A stretch of 64,000 nucleotides of DNA, taken from Microbacterium invictum. GTDB taxonomy: Bacteria > Actinomycetota > Actinomycetes > Actinomycetales > Microbacteriaceae. The DNA is taken from positions 2,232,001 through 2,296,000 of the forward strand of contig NZ_CP139779.1 in assembly GCF_034421375.1 (NCBI RefSeq). The letters are read 5' to 3'. Each line of letters begins with the position of its first letter. The stretch's first letter is position 1. The notes beneath the pieces were generated by a model that saw only the letters and a program-made list of their open reading frames with translations, was not told where the DNA came from and did not search any database. Below, piece after piece: positions 27,948-35,560 of this stretch. The position numbers and the translations under genes were made by a program.

Positions 27948-28056
27948 GGGCGTAGTCCCCCGTCGACGGTCGATGACTGATGTCCCACCCACAAACTATG
28001 GGGTGTCGCCATCCGCGTCGGGGCCGTTGAGAAATGACCGGTCGCAGGGTAGGGGC

Positions 28057-28554
28057 CTATACGACCAGAGACCCGGCGACACCGCCGGCGACGCTCACGC
28101 CGATCACGAGCCAGGCGCCGATGAGCATCGCCGGCCCGAAGGCGATGCGGGTGCGGCGGTCGGCGCGCCGGCTCAGCACGAGGACGACGCCCGTCACCCC
28201 GCCGACCACGAACCCGGCCACGGCGCCGACGGCCAGCACCTCCCACCCGAGCCACCCGAGATAGAGCCCGAGGACGCCGGCGAGCTTGACGTCGCCGCCC
28301 CCGAGCCCCCGGCTCGAGAGGACGCGCAGCAGCAGATAGAAGCCGAAGAGAAGCACCATGCCGGCCAGCGCCCGCCCGAGTGCGGCCGGCGGAGCGCCGG
28401 CGAGGACGGCACCGAGCAGGAGGGCTCCGCCGATGCCGTAGCTGGGCAGCACGATCCGGTTGGGCAGCCGATGATGACGCAGATCGATCACGGCGAGCAC
28501 GATGCTGACCACGCCCAGGTAGGCGAACGCCGTGATCTCCAGAGCCGTCGACAC
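28057..28554 (-). CDS. A24-type prepilin peptidase-like protein
   Basis: 165 aa, all membrane. The two catalytic aspartates of type IV prepilin peptidases are present: IDLRHHRLPN (D24) and GLGGGDVKLAG (D88). There is no N-terminal methylase domain, as in short TadV/FppA types. No Tad or pilin genes are in the window. A GTG start lies about 7 nt after TAGCTT. Cleavage of pilin-like leaders elsewhere in the genome is inferred. Confidence 0.85.
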   Translation of the reverse strand: MSTALEITAFAYLGVVSIVLAVIDLRHHRLPNRIVLPSYGIGGALLLGAVLAGAPPAALGRALAGMVLLFGFYLLLRVLSSRGLGGGDVKLAGVLGLYLGWLGWEVLAVGAVAGFVVGGVTGVVLVLSRRADRRTRIAFGPAMLIGAWLVIGVSVAGGVAGSLVV

Positions 28555-28640
28555 CCGAGCGAAGCTAACAGACCCGACGGGGCCGCTTCACGGTGGCATC
28601 CCCCGCTGTGGAGAACTCGCCGTCGGTCACCCGCGGCGTG

Positions 28641-29633
28641 TCACCAGAGGGGGTGGATCGCCGCGCGCAGGTGGCGGTCGTACACGTCGTGCACGGCGGC
28701 GTCGAAACCGTCGAGATCGACGGCACCGTCGAGCAGGGCGCCCGCCTCGGCGTTCGAGGTCGCCTGGGCGACGTTGCGCGCGCCCGGGATGACGGTCGTC
28801 ACACCGGGCTGCGAGGCGATCCACGCGAGCGTCGCCGCCGGGAGGGTCACTCCCTCCGGCAGGGCACGCGCCAATTCGGATGCCGCGGCCAGGCCGGTCT
28901 CGTAATCGACCCCCGAGAAGGTCTCTCCGCGGTCGAAGGCCTCCCCGTGCCGGTTGTAGCTGCGGTGGTCGTTCTCGGCGAACGTCGTGGCGGCGGTGTA
29001 CTTCCCCGAGAGCAGCCCCGAGGCGAGGGGCACGCGCGCGAAGACGGCCACCTCCGCCGCCGCGGCGGCGGGCAGCACCTCGTCGAGGGGCTTCAGACGG
29101 AACGGGTTGAAGATGATCTGGATGTTGGTGATGTGCGGCCGAGCGACGGCGGCGAGCGCCTGCGCGACGGTCTCGACCGAGACCCCGTAGGCGGCGATGC
29201 GGCCTTCGGCCACGAGCGCGTCCAGCGCGTCGTAGACCGCGTCGGATTCGATCACCGCTGTCGGCGGGCAGTGCAACTGCACCAGGTCGAGGGTGTCGAC
29301 GCCGAGGTTGGCCCGTGAGCGGTCGTTCCAGGCGCGGAAGGCCTCGAGGGTGTAGTTCTCGGCCTTCTGCTCCACCCGTCGCCCCATCTTGGTCGCGACG
29401 GTGATCGCGTGCCCGGGCCGGTCGGCGAGGAACCGTCCGATGAGCGACTCGCTGCGTCCGTCGCCGTAGACGTCGGCGGTGTCGAACAGGGTCACACCCT
29501 GGTCGACCGAGGCCTCGAGGACGGCGAGTGCATCGTCCTCGGAGACATCCCCCCAGTCGGCGCCGAGCTGCCAGGTTCCCAGGCCGATGGCGGAGACGTC
29601 GCGGCCGGTGCGGCCGAGGGGACGATGCTGCAT
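28641..29633 (-). CDS. Aldo/keto reductase
   Basis: 330 aa, NADP-dependent TIM-barrel oxidoreductase. The catalytic tetrad is D51 and Y56 (FDTADVYGDG), K82 (ATKMG) and H121 (LQLHCPP). C-terminal TTVIPGARN is part of the cofactor site. It belongs to the YghZ/Gcy-like open branch and its substrate is unknown. It is not closely coupled to its neighbours (86 bp and 63 bp gaps). Confidence 0.92.
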   Translation of the reverse strand: MQHRPLGRTGRDVSAIGLGTWQLGADWGDVSEDDALAVLEASVDQGVTLFDTADVYGDGRSESLIGRFLADRPGHAITVATKMGRRVEQKAENYTLEAFRAWNDRSRANLGVDTLDLVQLHCPPTAVIESDAVYDALDALVAEGRIAAYGVSVETVAQALAAVARPHITNIQIIFNPFRLKPLDEVLPAAAAAEVAVFARVPLASGLLSGKYTAATTFAENDHRSYNRHGEAFDRGETFSGVDYETGLAAASELARALPEGVTLPAATLAWIASQPGVTTVIPGARNVAQATSNAEAGALLDGAVDLDGFDAAVHDVYDRHLRAAIHPLW

Positions 29634-29696
29634 GGGGACGACCTTTCGAGAGAGGGGGGCGTGGCCAGCGTAGCGGCCGGGTGCCGGTGTTCGGCG

Positions 29697-30665
29697 TCAG
29701 GGCGTGATCAGCACGGGGGTTCCCATCGGCAGTTCGGAGAGCCGTTGGATCGCCGCCGGGTCGAGCCGGATGCACCCGTTCGAGATGGCACCCGAGCGGG
29801 CGTCGTGATAGTGGAAGGCGGTGATCGCGACATCCGCCCCGCCGAACCCGTCGAGGGTCGGCGACTGCACCGACAGATAGACCAGCGGATATCCGCGCGT
29901 GTACCCGAAAGAGGGCTCGACGCGGGTGGTCATGATGAACGAGCGCCCCGTCGGCGTGGGGGTCCCTTCGACGCCCGAGCCGAAGTCGGTGGCGATGCGC
30001 TCGCTCCCGCCCGGGCCCACGATGTCGATGGTGCGTGCCGAGAGCGAGACCTCCACTCGCGCATCCACCGCGGCGAAGGTCACGTCCTGTGCGCGGAGCC
30101 ACCCGGTGAGCTGACCGGGGTTCCCCGTCGACGGGGTCGCCTGGCGCCCCGTGAGCAGCACCCGCACCCAGTGCTCCTGACGCTCGACCACGGGCACCGT
30201 CGTACCGCCGTAGACGTATTCCGCCGGGAGCACGGCAACGGGGTCGCCGGTGGGGTCGGAGAAGACGGGCGCCCCCGCACCGGCCGCGGTGACGACCTCG
30301 CCGGTGGGAGCGCTCGCCGGGTCGGGGTCGACCGGCAGCGACGGGATGACGGCGAAGACATCGACCTGGGGCAGCGCGCCGAGATCGTACGACGCGGTGT
30401 TCGCAGCGAATCCGACGGGGGCCGGCGCCGGCGTCGCGACGGGCGTCGGCGTCGCCGACGGCGTCACCACCGTCGGCGTGGGTGCGGGAGCGGCGACCGG
30501 CGCGGCGTCGGGGCGCAGGAGCCAGGCCCCGGTGAATCCGGCCACGAGGACGACCACACCGATCGCCACGGCGATCCAGGACCGCGACGAGGTCCGGCCG
30601 GTGTTCGGTGATGGGGGCACTCCCCCATGTTCCGTCGGCGACGGCGGCGGTGCAACCGCGCTCAC
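29697..30665 (-). CDS. L,D-transpeptidase (YkuD)
   Basis: 322 aa. A cytoplasmic N-terminus rich in Pro is followed by one membrane helix (about 30-50), an Ala/Pro/Thr linker (about 52-85) and an extracellular YkuD domain (about 200-322). The catalytic motif is HYHDARSGAISNGCIRL. It makes 3-3 peptide crosslinks or anchors proteins in peptidoglycan. Its GTG overlaps the stop of the glycosylase gene by 4 bp. Confidence 0.92.
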   Translation of the reverse strand: MSAVAPPPSPTEHGGVPPSPNTGRTSSRSWIAVAIGVVVLVAGFTGAWLLRPDAAPVAAPAPTPTVVTPSATPTPVATPAPAPVGFAANTASYDLGALPQVDVFAVIPSLPVDPDPASAPTGEVVTAAGAGAPVFSDPTGDPVAVLPAEYVYGGTTVPVVERQEHWVRVLLTGRQATPSTGNPGQLTGWLRAQDVTFAAVDARVEVSLSARTIDIVGPGGSERIATDFGSGVEGTPTPTGRSFIMTTRVEPSFGYTRGYPLVYLSVQSPTLDGFGGADVAITAFHYHDARSGAISNGCIRLDPAAIQRLSELPMGTPVLITP

Positions 30666-31231
30666 GCAATCACTCCCGCGGCACGGGCGGGCTCGGCGTA
30701 GGCACGGGCGAGGGAGTCGATGGTGTCGTGGGCGTTGAGTCCGCTGGGATTGGGCACGACCCAGAGTCGGGCGCCGCCCAGCGGCTCGGGCTGCTCGCCG
30801 CTGACGGCACGGGGGCGGTTGAAGCCCTGCCGGTACGCGGTGAGCCCCACGACGGCGACGACCGGCGGGCGCCGCTCGGCGACGAGCACCGCCAGGGCGT
30901 GCGCGCCGGCGCGGAGTTCGTCGCGGGAGAGCTCGTCGGCACGGGCGGTCGCGCGAGGCACCAGGTTCGTGATGCCGATGCCCCGCACCACGAGCAGGTC
31001 GCGGTCCGCTGGCGCCATCCCGTCGTCGGTGATCGTCGGATGGTGCGGCAGGACTCCCGCCGCGACGAGTGCCGGGTAGAAGCGGTTGCCCGGACGGGCG
31101 AAGTGAGCTCCGGTCGCCGCCGTCCAGAGCCCCGGGTTGATACCCACGAAGAGCAGGCGAAGCGGTTCGGGGAGCAGGTCGGGCACCGTCCGGTTGCGGA
31201 ATCGCTCGAGGTCAGCGGCGCGGAATCCCAT
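30662..31231 (-). CDS. mug: Mug-type mismatch-specific uracil/thymine DNA glycosylase
   Basis: 189 aa. Motif 1 is LLFVGINPGLW (27-37) followed by GAHFARPGNRFYPAL; motif 2 is VPNPSGLNAH near 160. It removes uracil or thymine from G:U and G:T mismatches. The ATG at 31231 was chosen from the family start; a longer ORF upstream is not conserved-looking. Stop overlaps the L,D-transpeptidase start (GTGA). Confidence 0.92.
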   Translation of the reverse strand: MGFRAADLERFRNRTVPDLLPEPLRLLFVGINPGLWTAATGAHFARPGNRFYPALVAAGVLPHHPTITDDGMAPADRDLLVVRGIGITNLVPRATARADELSRDELRAGAHALAVLVAERRPPVVAVVGLTAYRQGFNRPRAVSGEQPEPLGGARLWVVPNPSGLNAHDTIDSLARAYAEPARAAGVIA

Positions 31232-31272
31232 GCCTCCAGTGTGGAGGCCGTCGATGGTGCGCGGGTCGCTCG

Positions 31273-31644
31273 TCAGCTCTCGCGGACGTCCCCGTCGACG
31301 TAGAACCATCGACCGTCCTCCCGGACGAAGCGCGACCGCTCGTGGAGGATGCCCACGCCTCCCCCGGTGCGGTAGGTGGCACGGAACTCGACGACTCCCT
31401 CGGCGTCGCCGCTTCCACCCCCGACGGTGTCGACGATCTGCAGGCCCCGCCAGACGGGGTCGTCCTTGAGGTCCAGGGTCTTCGGCCGGGTGGAGGGATG
31501 CCACGTGCGCAGCAGCCACGCGACATCACCGTCGCGAAACGCCCGGAATCGCGATCGCATCAACTCCTCGGCGGTCTCCGGTTCGATGGGCACCGAACGA
31601 CGGGCGTCCGGGGGCGGCGAGGTGTCGCGCCCTCCGTCGGTCAC
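31273..31644 (-). CDS. YchJ-like protein lacking SEC-C motifs
   Basis: 123 aa. The middle (about 21-120) matches the YchJ core: TAEELMRSRFRAFRDGDV, LLRTWHPSTRP, VVEFRATY and LHERSRFVREDGRWFYVDG. Typical YchJ proteins have a Cys-rich SEC-C zinc motif at the N-terminus; here it is replaced by a Pro/Arg-rich 15-residue leader. It overlaps the VOC gene stop by 4 bp. Function unknown. Confidence 0.88.
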   Translation of the reverse strand: MTDGGRDTSPPPDARRSVPIEPETAEELMRSRFRAFRDGDVAWLLRTWHPSTRPKTLDLKDDPVWRGLQIVDTVGGGSGDAEGVVEFRATYRTGGGVGILHERSRFVREDGRWFYVDGDVRES

Positions 31645-32036
31645 GCCGGGCTCACCAGCTGCACAAGGTTGCCGCAGGTGTCATCCAGCACCGCCGTCCG
31701 CACGGGACCGCCGGCTGCGGGCGCCTGCACGAACGTCACCCCGGCCGAGACGAGCTCGCCGTAGGCCGCATCCACATCGTCGACGGCGAAGGATGCCGCG
31801 GGAATCCCCTGCTCCGCGAGCGCGCGCGTGTACTCCCGCGCTGCGGGGTTCTCATCCGGCTCGAGCAGCAGCTCGACGCCGTCGGGGGCGTCGCTTCCGA
31901 CCACCGTCAGCCACCGGTACTCCCCGAGCGGGATGTCGTTCTTCACCGAGAACCCCAGCCTGTCGGTGTAGAACCGAAGTGCCTTCTCCTGGTCGTCGAC
32001 GAACACGCTCATCACGTGCAACCGTGCTTTCACCAT
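31641..32036 (-). CDS. VOC (glyoxalase-fold) family protein
   Basis: 131 aa. It has the two beta-alpha-beta-beta-beta modules of the vicinal oxygen chelate fold, with DQEKALRFYTDRLGFSVKND and FAVDDVDAAYGELVSAGVTF. The ATG at 32036 has AGGAGA 8 nt upstream. It lies 13 bp downstream of the ArsR gene, so it is probably in the ArsR operon, as in many ArsR-glyoxalase pairs. Substrate unknown. Confidence 0.9.
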   Translation of the reverse strand: MVKARLHVMSVFVDDQEKALRFYTDRLGFSVKNDIPLGEYRWLTVVGSDAPDGVELLLEPDENPAAREYTRALAEQGIPAASFAVDDVDAAYGELVSAGVTFVQAPAAGGPVRTAVLDDTCGNLVQLVSPA

Positions 32037-32049
32037 CACCTGTCTCCTG

Positions 32050-32316
32050 TCAATCGAGGGGCCATCGCGCGGCGATCTCACGCAGCGGCTCGGGGTTCAT
32101 CCGATGGATCTTCGTCCTGCCCACGCGCGCCGTGCGCACCAGATCGCTCTCCTCGAGGATCATCAGGTGCTGCGACACCGCCTGCCGCGACGACGTCGTA
32201 CCCGCGGCGAGAAGGCGGGTGCAGATCTCGAACAGCGTCATCTCCGCACCTCCGGCGAGCAGATCGAGGATCTGACGACGCGTCGGATCCGCGATCGCCC
32301 GGTACACGTCGGACAC
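32050..32316 (-). CDS. ArsR-family transcriptional regulator
   Basis: 88 aa. Winged helix with VYRAIADPTRRQILDLL, recognition helix SSRQAVSQHLMILEESDL and wing VRTARVGRTKIHRM. There are no metal-binding cysteine pairs in the alpha3 site (one Cys, in EICTRL), so it is likely not a metal sensor. The GTG at 32316 fits the family start and lies 6 nt after TATTGT, so its mRNA is probably leaderless. Operon with the VOC and YchJ-like genes. Confidence 0.88.
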   Translation of the reverse strand: MSDVYRAIADPTRRQILDLLAGGAEMTLFEICTRLLAAGTTSSRQAVSQHLMILEESDLVRTARVGRTKIHRMNPEPLREIAARWPLD

Positions 32317-32322
32317 GAGACC

Positions 32323-32352
32323 ACAATAGGCAAGTGATGGCTTGCATGTCAA
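32323..32352 (-). promoter_or_regulatory. Strong promoter with internal operator for the ArsR operon
   Basis: On the minus strand TTGACA (32347-32352) and TATTGT (32323-32328) are 18 bp apart. In the spacer, GCAAG and CTTGC (32330-32334 and 32341-32345) form a 5-bp dyad with a 6-bp gap, a plausible ArsR autoregulation site. Transcription should start at the GTG itself. Confidence 0.75.
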
Positions 32353-32367
32353 CGATCCTGCACCTGG

Positions 32368-32392
32368 TTGACTCTCACACCGTGTCATGGTC
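32368..32392 (+). promoter_or_regulatory. MerR-type operator/promoter remnant
   Basis: TTGACT at 32368-32373 starts an imperfect dyad (GACTCTCACAC against CGTGTCATGGTC, 32370-32392), the typical layout of MerR-controlled promoters. It sits just before the truncated MerR gene and back to back with the ArsR promoter. Confidence 0.45.
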
Positions 32393-32396
32393 GAGT

Positions 32397-32570
32397 GTGG
32401 CCGTCACGCACTACTCGATCGGAGAGTTCGCTGCCCGGGGGCGGATGAGCGTGCGGATGCTGCGACACTACGACGCCATCGATCTGCGCATCCTCGCGAG
32501 CGTGGACGCTCGCAGGGGATACCGCCGATACGCGATCGATCAGTTGCCGCTGCTGATCCGGATCGTCGGT
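32397..32570 (+). pseudogene. Truncated MerR-family regulator
   Basis: From the GTG at 32397 the frame reads YSIGEFAARGRMSVRMLRHY, then DAIDLRILASVDARRGYRRYAIDQ, then LPLLIRIV. This is a complete MerR DNA-binding head. Similarity stops at about 32570, where a normal protein continues for 200 or more residues; the frame then runs antisense through another small gene. About 58 of the expected 250 or more residues remain. It may be an inactive relic. Confidence 0.75.
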
Positions 32571-32611
32571 CACCCGTCGCGGCGCCGCCGACTGACCGCC
32601 TCCAGCTCGGA

Positions 32612-32818
32612 TCAGTCGGGGTCGACGGCGTCGTCGCCGGTCGGGCCCATCCCCGGGCGCACAGGGGCGTCCGGATCGATGTCGATGCGGCGGATGCCGT
32701 CGTGCTCGCTGACACGGATCCGGGGGGCGGCATCCTCCTCCGTCGCCTCCGGCGCGCGGGTCAGCTGATCGTGCCGGTCTTTCGCTCGCTGGGTGTCGTC
32801 GTCGGTGGGAGTCTCCAT
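32612..32818 (-). CDS. Small acidic hypothetical protein
   Basis: 68 aa from the ATG at 32818, which is preceded by GGTGGGG. It is highly acidic with IRVSEHDGIRRIDIDPDAP and ends DDAVDPD. No family is recognised. It lies in the decayed zone between the MerR and Old Yellow Enzyme fragments. The remaining sequence from 32819 to 33011 holds no gene that I can identify. Confidence 0.5.
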   Translation of the reverse strand: METPTDDDTQRAKDRHDQLTRAPEATEEDAAPRIRVSEHDGIRRIDIDPDAPVRPGMGPTGDDAVDPD

Positions 32819-33011
32819 CACCCCACCGTAGGAGCGCGTACGACGCACGCCTTGGGCTTGACACCCGCGGAGAGCGAGGGCGCCGATCCGGGAATAGCCA
32901 CCGCAGCGATCCCGTTGGCCTCGCCCGGAGCGGTGCTCGTCCGGAGCACCGACGACGAACGGACGATCCCCCCGTGATTCTCTTCTCCCCCACCACCGTC
33001 GGATCCTTCAT

Positions 33012-33380
33012 GGTCGGGCCGTCGCGGCCGAGGTCGGCGGCGAGCGCGTCGGCATCCGGATCTCTCCCGCGCACAACATCCAGGACGTCTGGGAGCGCGA
33101 CGCCGACGAGACGCGGGCGACGTATCTCGCGCTCGTCGAAGGACTTGCCGCTCTCGGGCTCGCGTACCTCAGCATCCTCCACGAGAACCCCACCGACGAG
33201 CTGCCGCAGGGACTTCGCCGGGTGTTCGGCGGCACCCTCATCGCCAACTCGGGATTCGGCCGCGTGACAACCCGCGACGAGGCACTGCGCACCGTCGGCA
33301 AGGACGTCGCCGACCTGGTGGCCGTCGGTCGCGTCACGAACGAGGCCGCCCGGCCCTCTGCTCGGGCGCAACCCGTCAGA
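33012..33380 (+). pseudogene. C-terminal fragment of an Old Yellow Enzyme (alkene reductase)
   Basis: From 33012 the frame reads GRAVAAEVGGERVGIRISPA, HNIQDVWERDADETRATYLA, then LIANSGFGRVTTRDEA and VAVGR. These are the FMN phosphate-binding half of bacterial OYE/NemA enzymes. The N-terminal two thirds, including the catalytic residues, are missing, and after VAVGR (about 33333) the expected C-terminus is lost. There is no start codon with a ribosome site. It is a remnant of a flavin enoate reductase gene. Confidence 0.8.
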
Positions 33381-33428
33381 AAATGCTGCCTCCCCGGCGT
33401 CCTGACCGCACCCATCGACGGGTCGCGG

Positions 33429-33520
33429 AGCCTCCGGCGACGGGGGCCCACCAGACACCACGCCGAGGAACGCGAAAGGGCCGGCCCTTCGGCCGACCCT
33501 TTCGCATTCCGGTCGGGATG
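33429..33520. repeat. 92-bp direct repeat, copy 1
   Basis: Identical over 92 bp to 33561-33652. It begins AGCCTCCGGCGACGGGGG, contains a copy of the tRNA terminator hairpin (33472-33505), and ends TCGGGATG, the 8 bp that form the 3' end of tRNA-Pro in copy 2. The copies are separated by 40 unrelated bp (period 132 bp). Confidence 0.95.
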
Positions 33521-33560
33521 CGCCCCATCGCCCCTCCACACGGCGCTCCGCGCCGCGCGA

Positions 33561-33644
33561 AGCCTCCGGCGACGGGGGCCCACCAGACACCACGCCGAGG
33601 AACGCGAAAGGGCCGGCCCTTCGGCCGACCCTTTCGCATTCCGG

Positions 33645-33652
<8 letters not shown>
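33561..33652. repeat. 92-bp direct repeat, copy 2, overlapping the tRNA-Pro 3' end
   Basis: The last 8 bp (33645-33652) belong to the acceptor stem and discriminator of tRNA-Pro. The rest is the tRNA downstream region. A tRNA 3' end repeated nearby is the classic trace of site-specific integration or of a local duplication. Confidence 0.95.
33604..33637 (-). terminator. Terminator of tRNA-Pro
   Basis: A 15-bp stem, GCGAAAGGG... paired with ...CCCTTTCGC, with one G-T wobble, lying 8 nt past the tRNA 3' end. A second identical copy is at 33472-33505 in repeat copy 1. Confidence 0.75.
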
Positions 33653-33718
<66 letters not shown>

Positions 33719-33815
33719 AAGTCCCCGCCGAGGCGCGGACAACTCCCCCATCCTACCGGCTCGTCAGAGCGCGCGCGAACGCGCGCAGGCGCGATGGGCC
33801 GGGTACTCTCCCCCC

Positions 33816-34519
33816 ATGGCCTCGACGCGGACTCCCCCTCGCCCGCCGTCGACCGCAGCCCGCCGTCTCGTGCTCCCGTTCGCCCCGTACATGCTCGTGG
33901 CGATCGTGCACGTCGTCGCGCTCGCTGCCGGTGCATCTGCCATCGCCGGCCCGACCAAACTGCTTCTCATGCCGCTCCTGGCCGTCGGCGTCGCCACGAC
34001 CCTCCGCGGCGCGACCCCCCGGGCCCCGGCCATCCTGCTGTTCGTCGCGATTGCGCTGTCGTGGCTCGGTGACGGCGCGGGCACCTTCTTCCCCTTCGCA
34101 CCCACCGTGCCGATGATGCTGCTCTGCTTCGGGCTGGCCCACATCGCCTACATCGTCCTGTTCTGGCATTTCCTCGCCCGGCGACCGGTCCCGCCGTGGA
34201 CGATCGTGTACGCCGTGTGGTGGGGAGCGCTCCTCGCCGTGCTGTGGCCGCACCTCGGACCACTCCTCATCCCCGTCGCGCTCTACGGCCTCGTGCTCGG
34301 GGGCACCGCGGTCGCCGCCTCCCGGGGGGCGCGCTGATCGCCGTCGGCGGAGCGTTCTTCCTCACCTCCGACTCGATCCTCGCCTTCGACCTGTTCTGGC
34401 CCGGCGCGCCGACGGGCGTCACCGGCCCCCTGGTGATGCTCACCTACACGCTCGGCCAGGGACTCATCGCCCTCGGCGTCGTCCGCGCCATCTCTTCCGG
34501 CCGGGGAGGCACGAGGTGA
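33816..34519 (+). pseudogene. Lysoplasmalogenase (YhhN family), frameshifted
   Basis: The first part (33816-34337) is a multi-helix membrane protein with APYMLVAIVHVVALAAG, SWLGDGAGTFF and LFWHFLARRP, matching YhhN/TMEM86 lysoplasmalogenases. After VAASRGAR it stops. The family sequence continues in the next frame as LIAVGGAFFLTSDSILAFDL up to 34519. The shift falls at a run of six G (34324-34329); one added G would restore the reading frame. Either the gene is broken, the run slips in expression, or the read has an error. The next gene overlaps its end by 4 bp. Confidence 0.85.
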
Positions 34520-34884
34520 CCGACGGCACCACACGGGTCGACGCCTGGCTCTGGGCGATCCGCGTGTACAAGACCCGCTCCGCCGCGACGACCGCATGCC
34601 GGGCGGGACATGTCCGCGTCAACGGAGAGCGGGCCAAAGCCGCGGTGCAGGTGAAGCCCGGTGACGAGCTGCGCGTGCGCATCCAGGGGTTCGACCGCAT
34701 CCTGGTCGTGCGTCAGACGATCTCCAAGCGCGTCGGCGCCGCGGTCGCAGCATCCGCCTTCGAGGATCGCACGCCGCCTCCGCCACCGCGCGAGCTCGCG
34801 GGCTCGGTTCCGGTGCGAGACCGCGGGGCGGGCAGGCCGACCAAGCGCGAGCGACGCGACCTCGATCGCCTCCGAGGTCGCTGA
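34516..34884 (+). CDS. S4-domain RNA-binding protein (Hsp15-like)
   Basis: 122 aa. The S4 fold covers RVDAWLWAIRVYKTRSAA, TACRAGHVRVNGERAKAAVQ and VKPGDELRV (about 7-60), as in Hsp15, which binds free 50S subunits with blocked peptidyl-tRNA. A basic C-terminal tail ends KRERRDLDRLRGR. The GTG overlaps the stop of the lysoplasmalogenase gene (GTGA), so expression may be coupled to it. Confidence 0.9.
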   Translation: MTDGTTRVDAWLWAIRVYKTRSAATTACRAGHVRVNGERAKAAVQVKPGDELRVRIQGFDRILVVRQTISKRVGAAVAASAFEDRTPPPPPRELAGSVPVRDRGAGRPTKRERRDLDRLRGR

Positions 34885-34924
34885 CGGCAGGGCGCATGTC
34901 GATGGCGGGGGCTACCGTCGGTCC

Positions 34925-35512
34925 ATGAGCGTAGAGATCCTGCCCGCCACCTCCGAACGCCACGACGACGCCGTCCATGCCCTCGCACACGGCGACGGAC
35001 TGAGCTGTCTGTGCCAGTGGTGGATGGTCCGCCCCTCCGATTTCGCCGCGTTGACTCAGCAGGACAGAGAGCGGATGCTGCGCGACGACCTCTCCGCTCC
35101 TGTCGCGCCGGGCCTCGTCGCCTACCGCGACGGCGAAGCCGCCGGCTGGGTCAGAGTCGGCCCTCGGCCGGCTCAGGCGCGCATCGCACGCACCCGCGCG
35201 ATCCTCGGTCACAGTCACGAGCCGCTCGACGACCCGTCCGTCTGGGCGGTCACCTGCTTCGCGATCCGCCGCGAGCATCGCGGCGAGGGCTTGATGCGCG
35301 AACTCCTCGACGCCGCCGTGGCGCACGCCCGGGCACACGGCGCCCGTGTCATCGAGGGGTACCCCCTCGACCCCTCGGTGAAGAAGCGCACAGCGAACGA
35401 CCTCTACCACGGCACCGTCTCGGTCTTTGAGAGCGCCGGCTTCGAGGTCGTCGCTCGCCCGAAACCCGGCAGCGCGATCGTCGCGCTGCCGGCGGGCGGC
35501 GCGGCAGACTGA
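34925..35512 (+). CDS. GNAT-family N-acetyltransferase
   Basis: 195 aa. The acetyl-CoA-binding motif region reads VTCFAIRREHRGEGLMRELLDAAVAHARAHGA, where R-x-x-G-x-G/A is RGEGLM. C-terminal VFESAGFEVVARPKPG is typical. An N-terminal SCLCQWWMV motif is seen in a subgroup of GNAT proteins. TACCGT (34913-34918) ends 6 nt before the ATG, so a leaderless mRNA is likely. Substrate unknown. Confidence 0.88.
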   Translation: MSVEILPATSERHDDAVHALAHGDGLSCLCQWWMVRPSDFAALTQQDRERMLRDDLSAPVAPGLVAYRDGEAAGWVRVGPRPAQARIARTRAILGHSHEPLDDPSVWAVTCFAIRREHRGEGLMRELLDAAVAHARAHGARVIEGYPLDPSVKKRTANDLYHGTVSVFESAGFEVVARPKPGSAIVALPAGGAAD

Positions 35513-35560
35513 CGCTCGCCCCCGACCGAGGCCTCGATACCGGGCGGGATCCCCTGAGGA

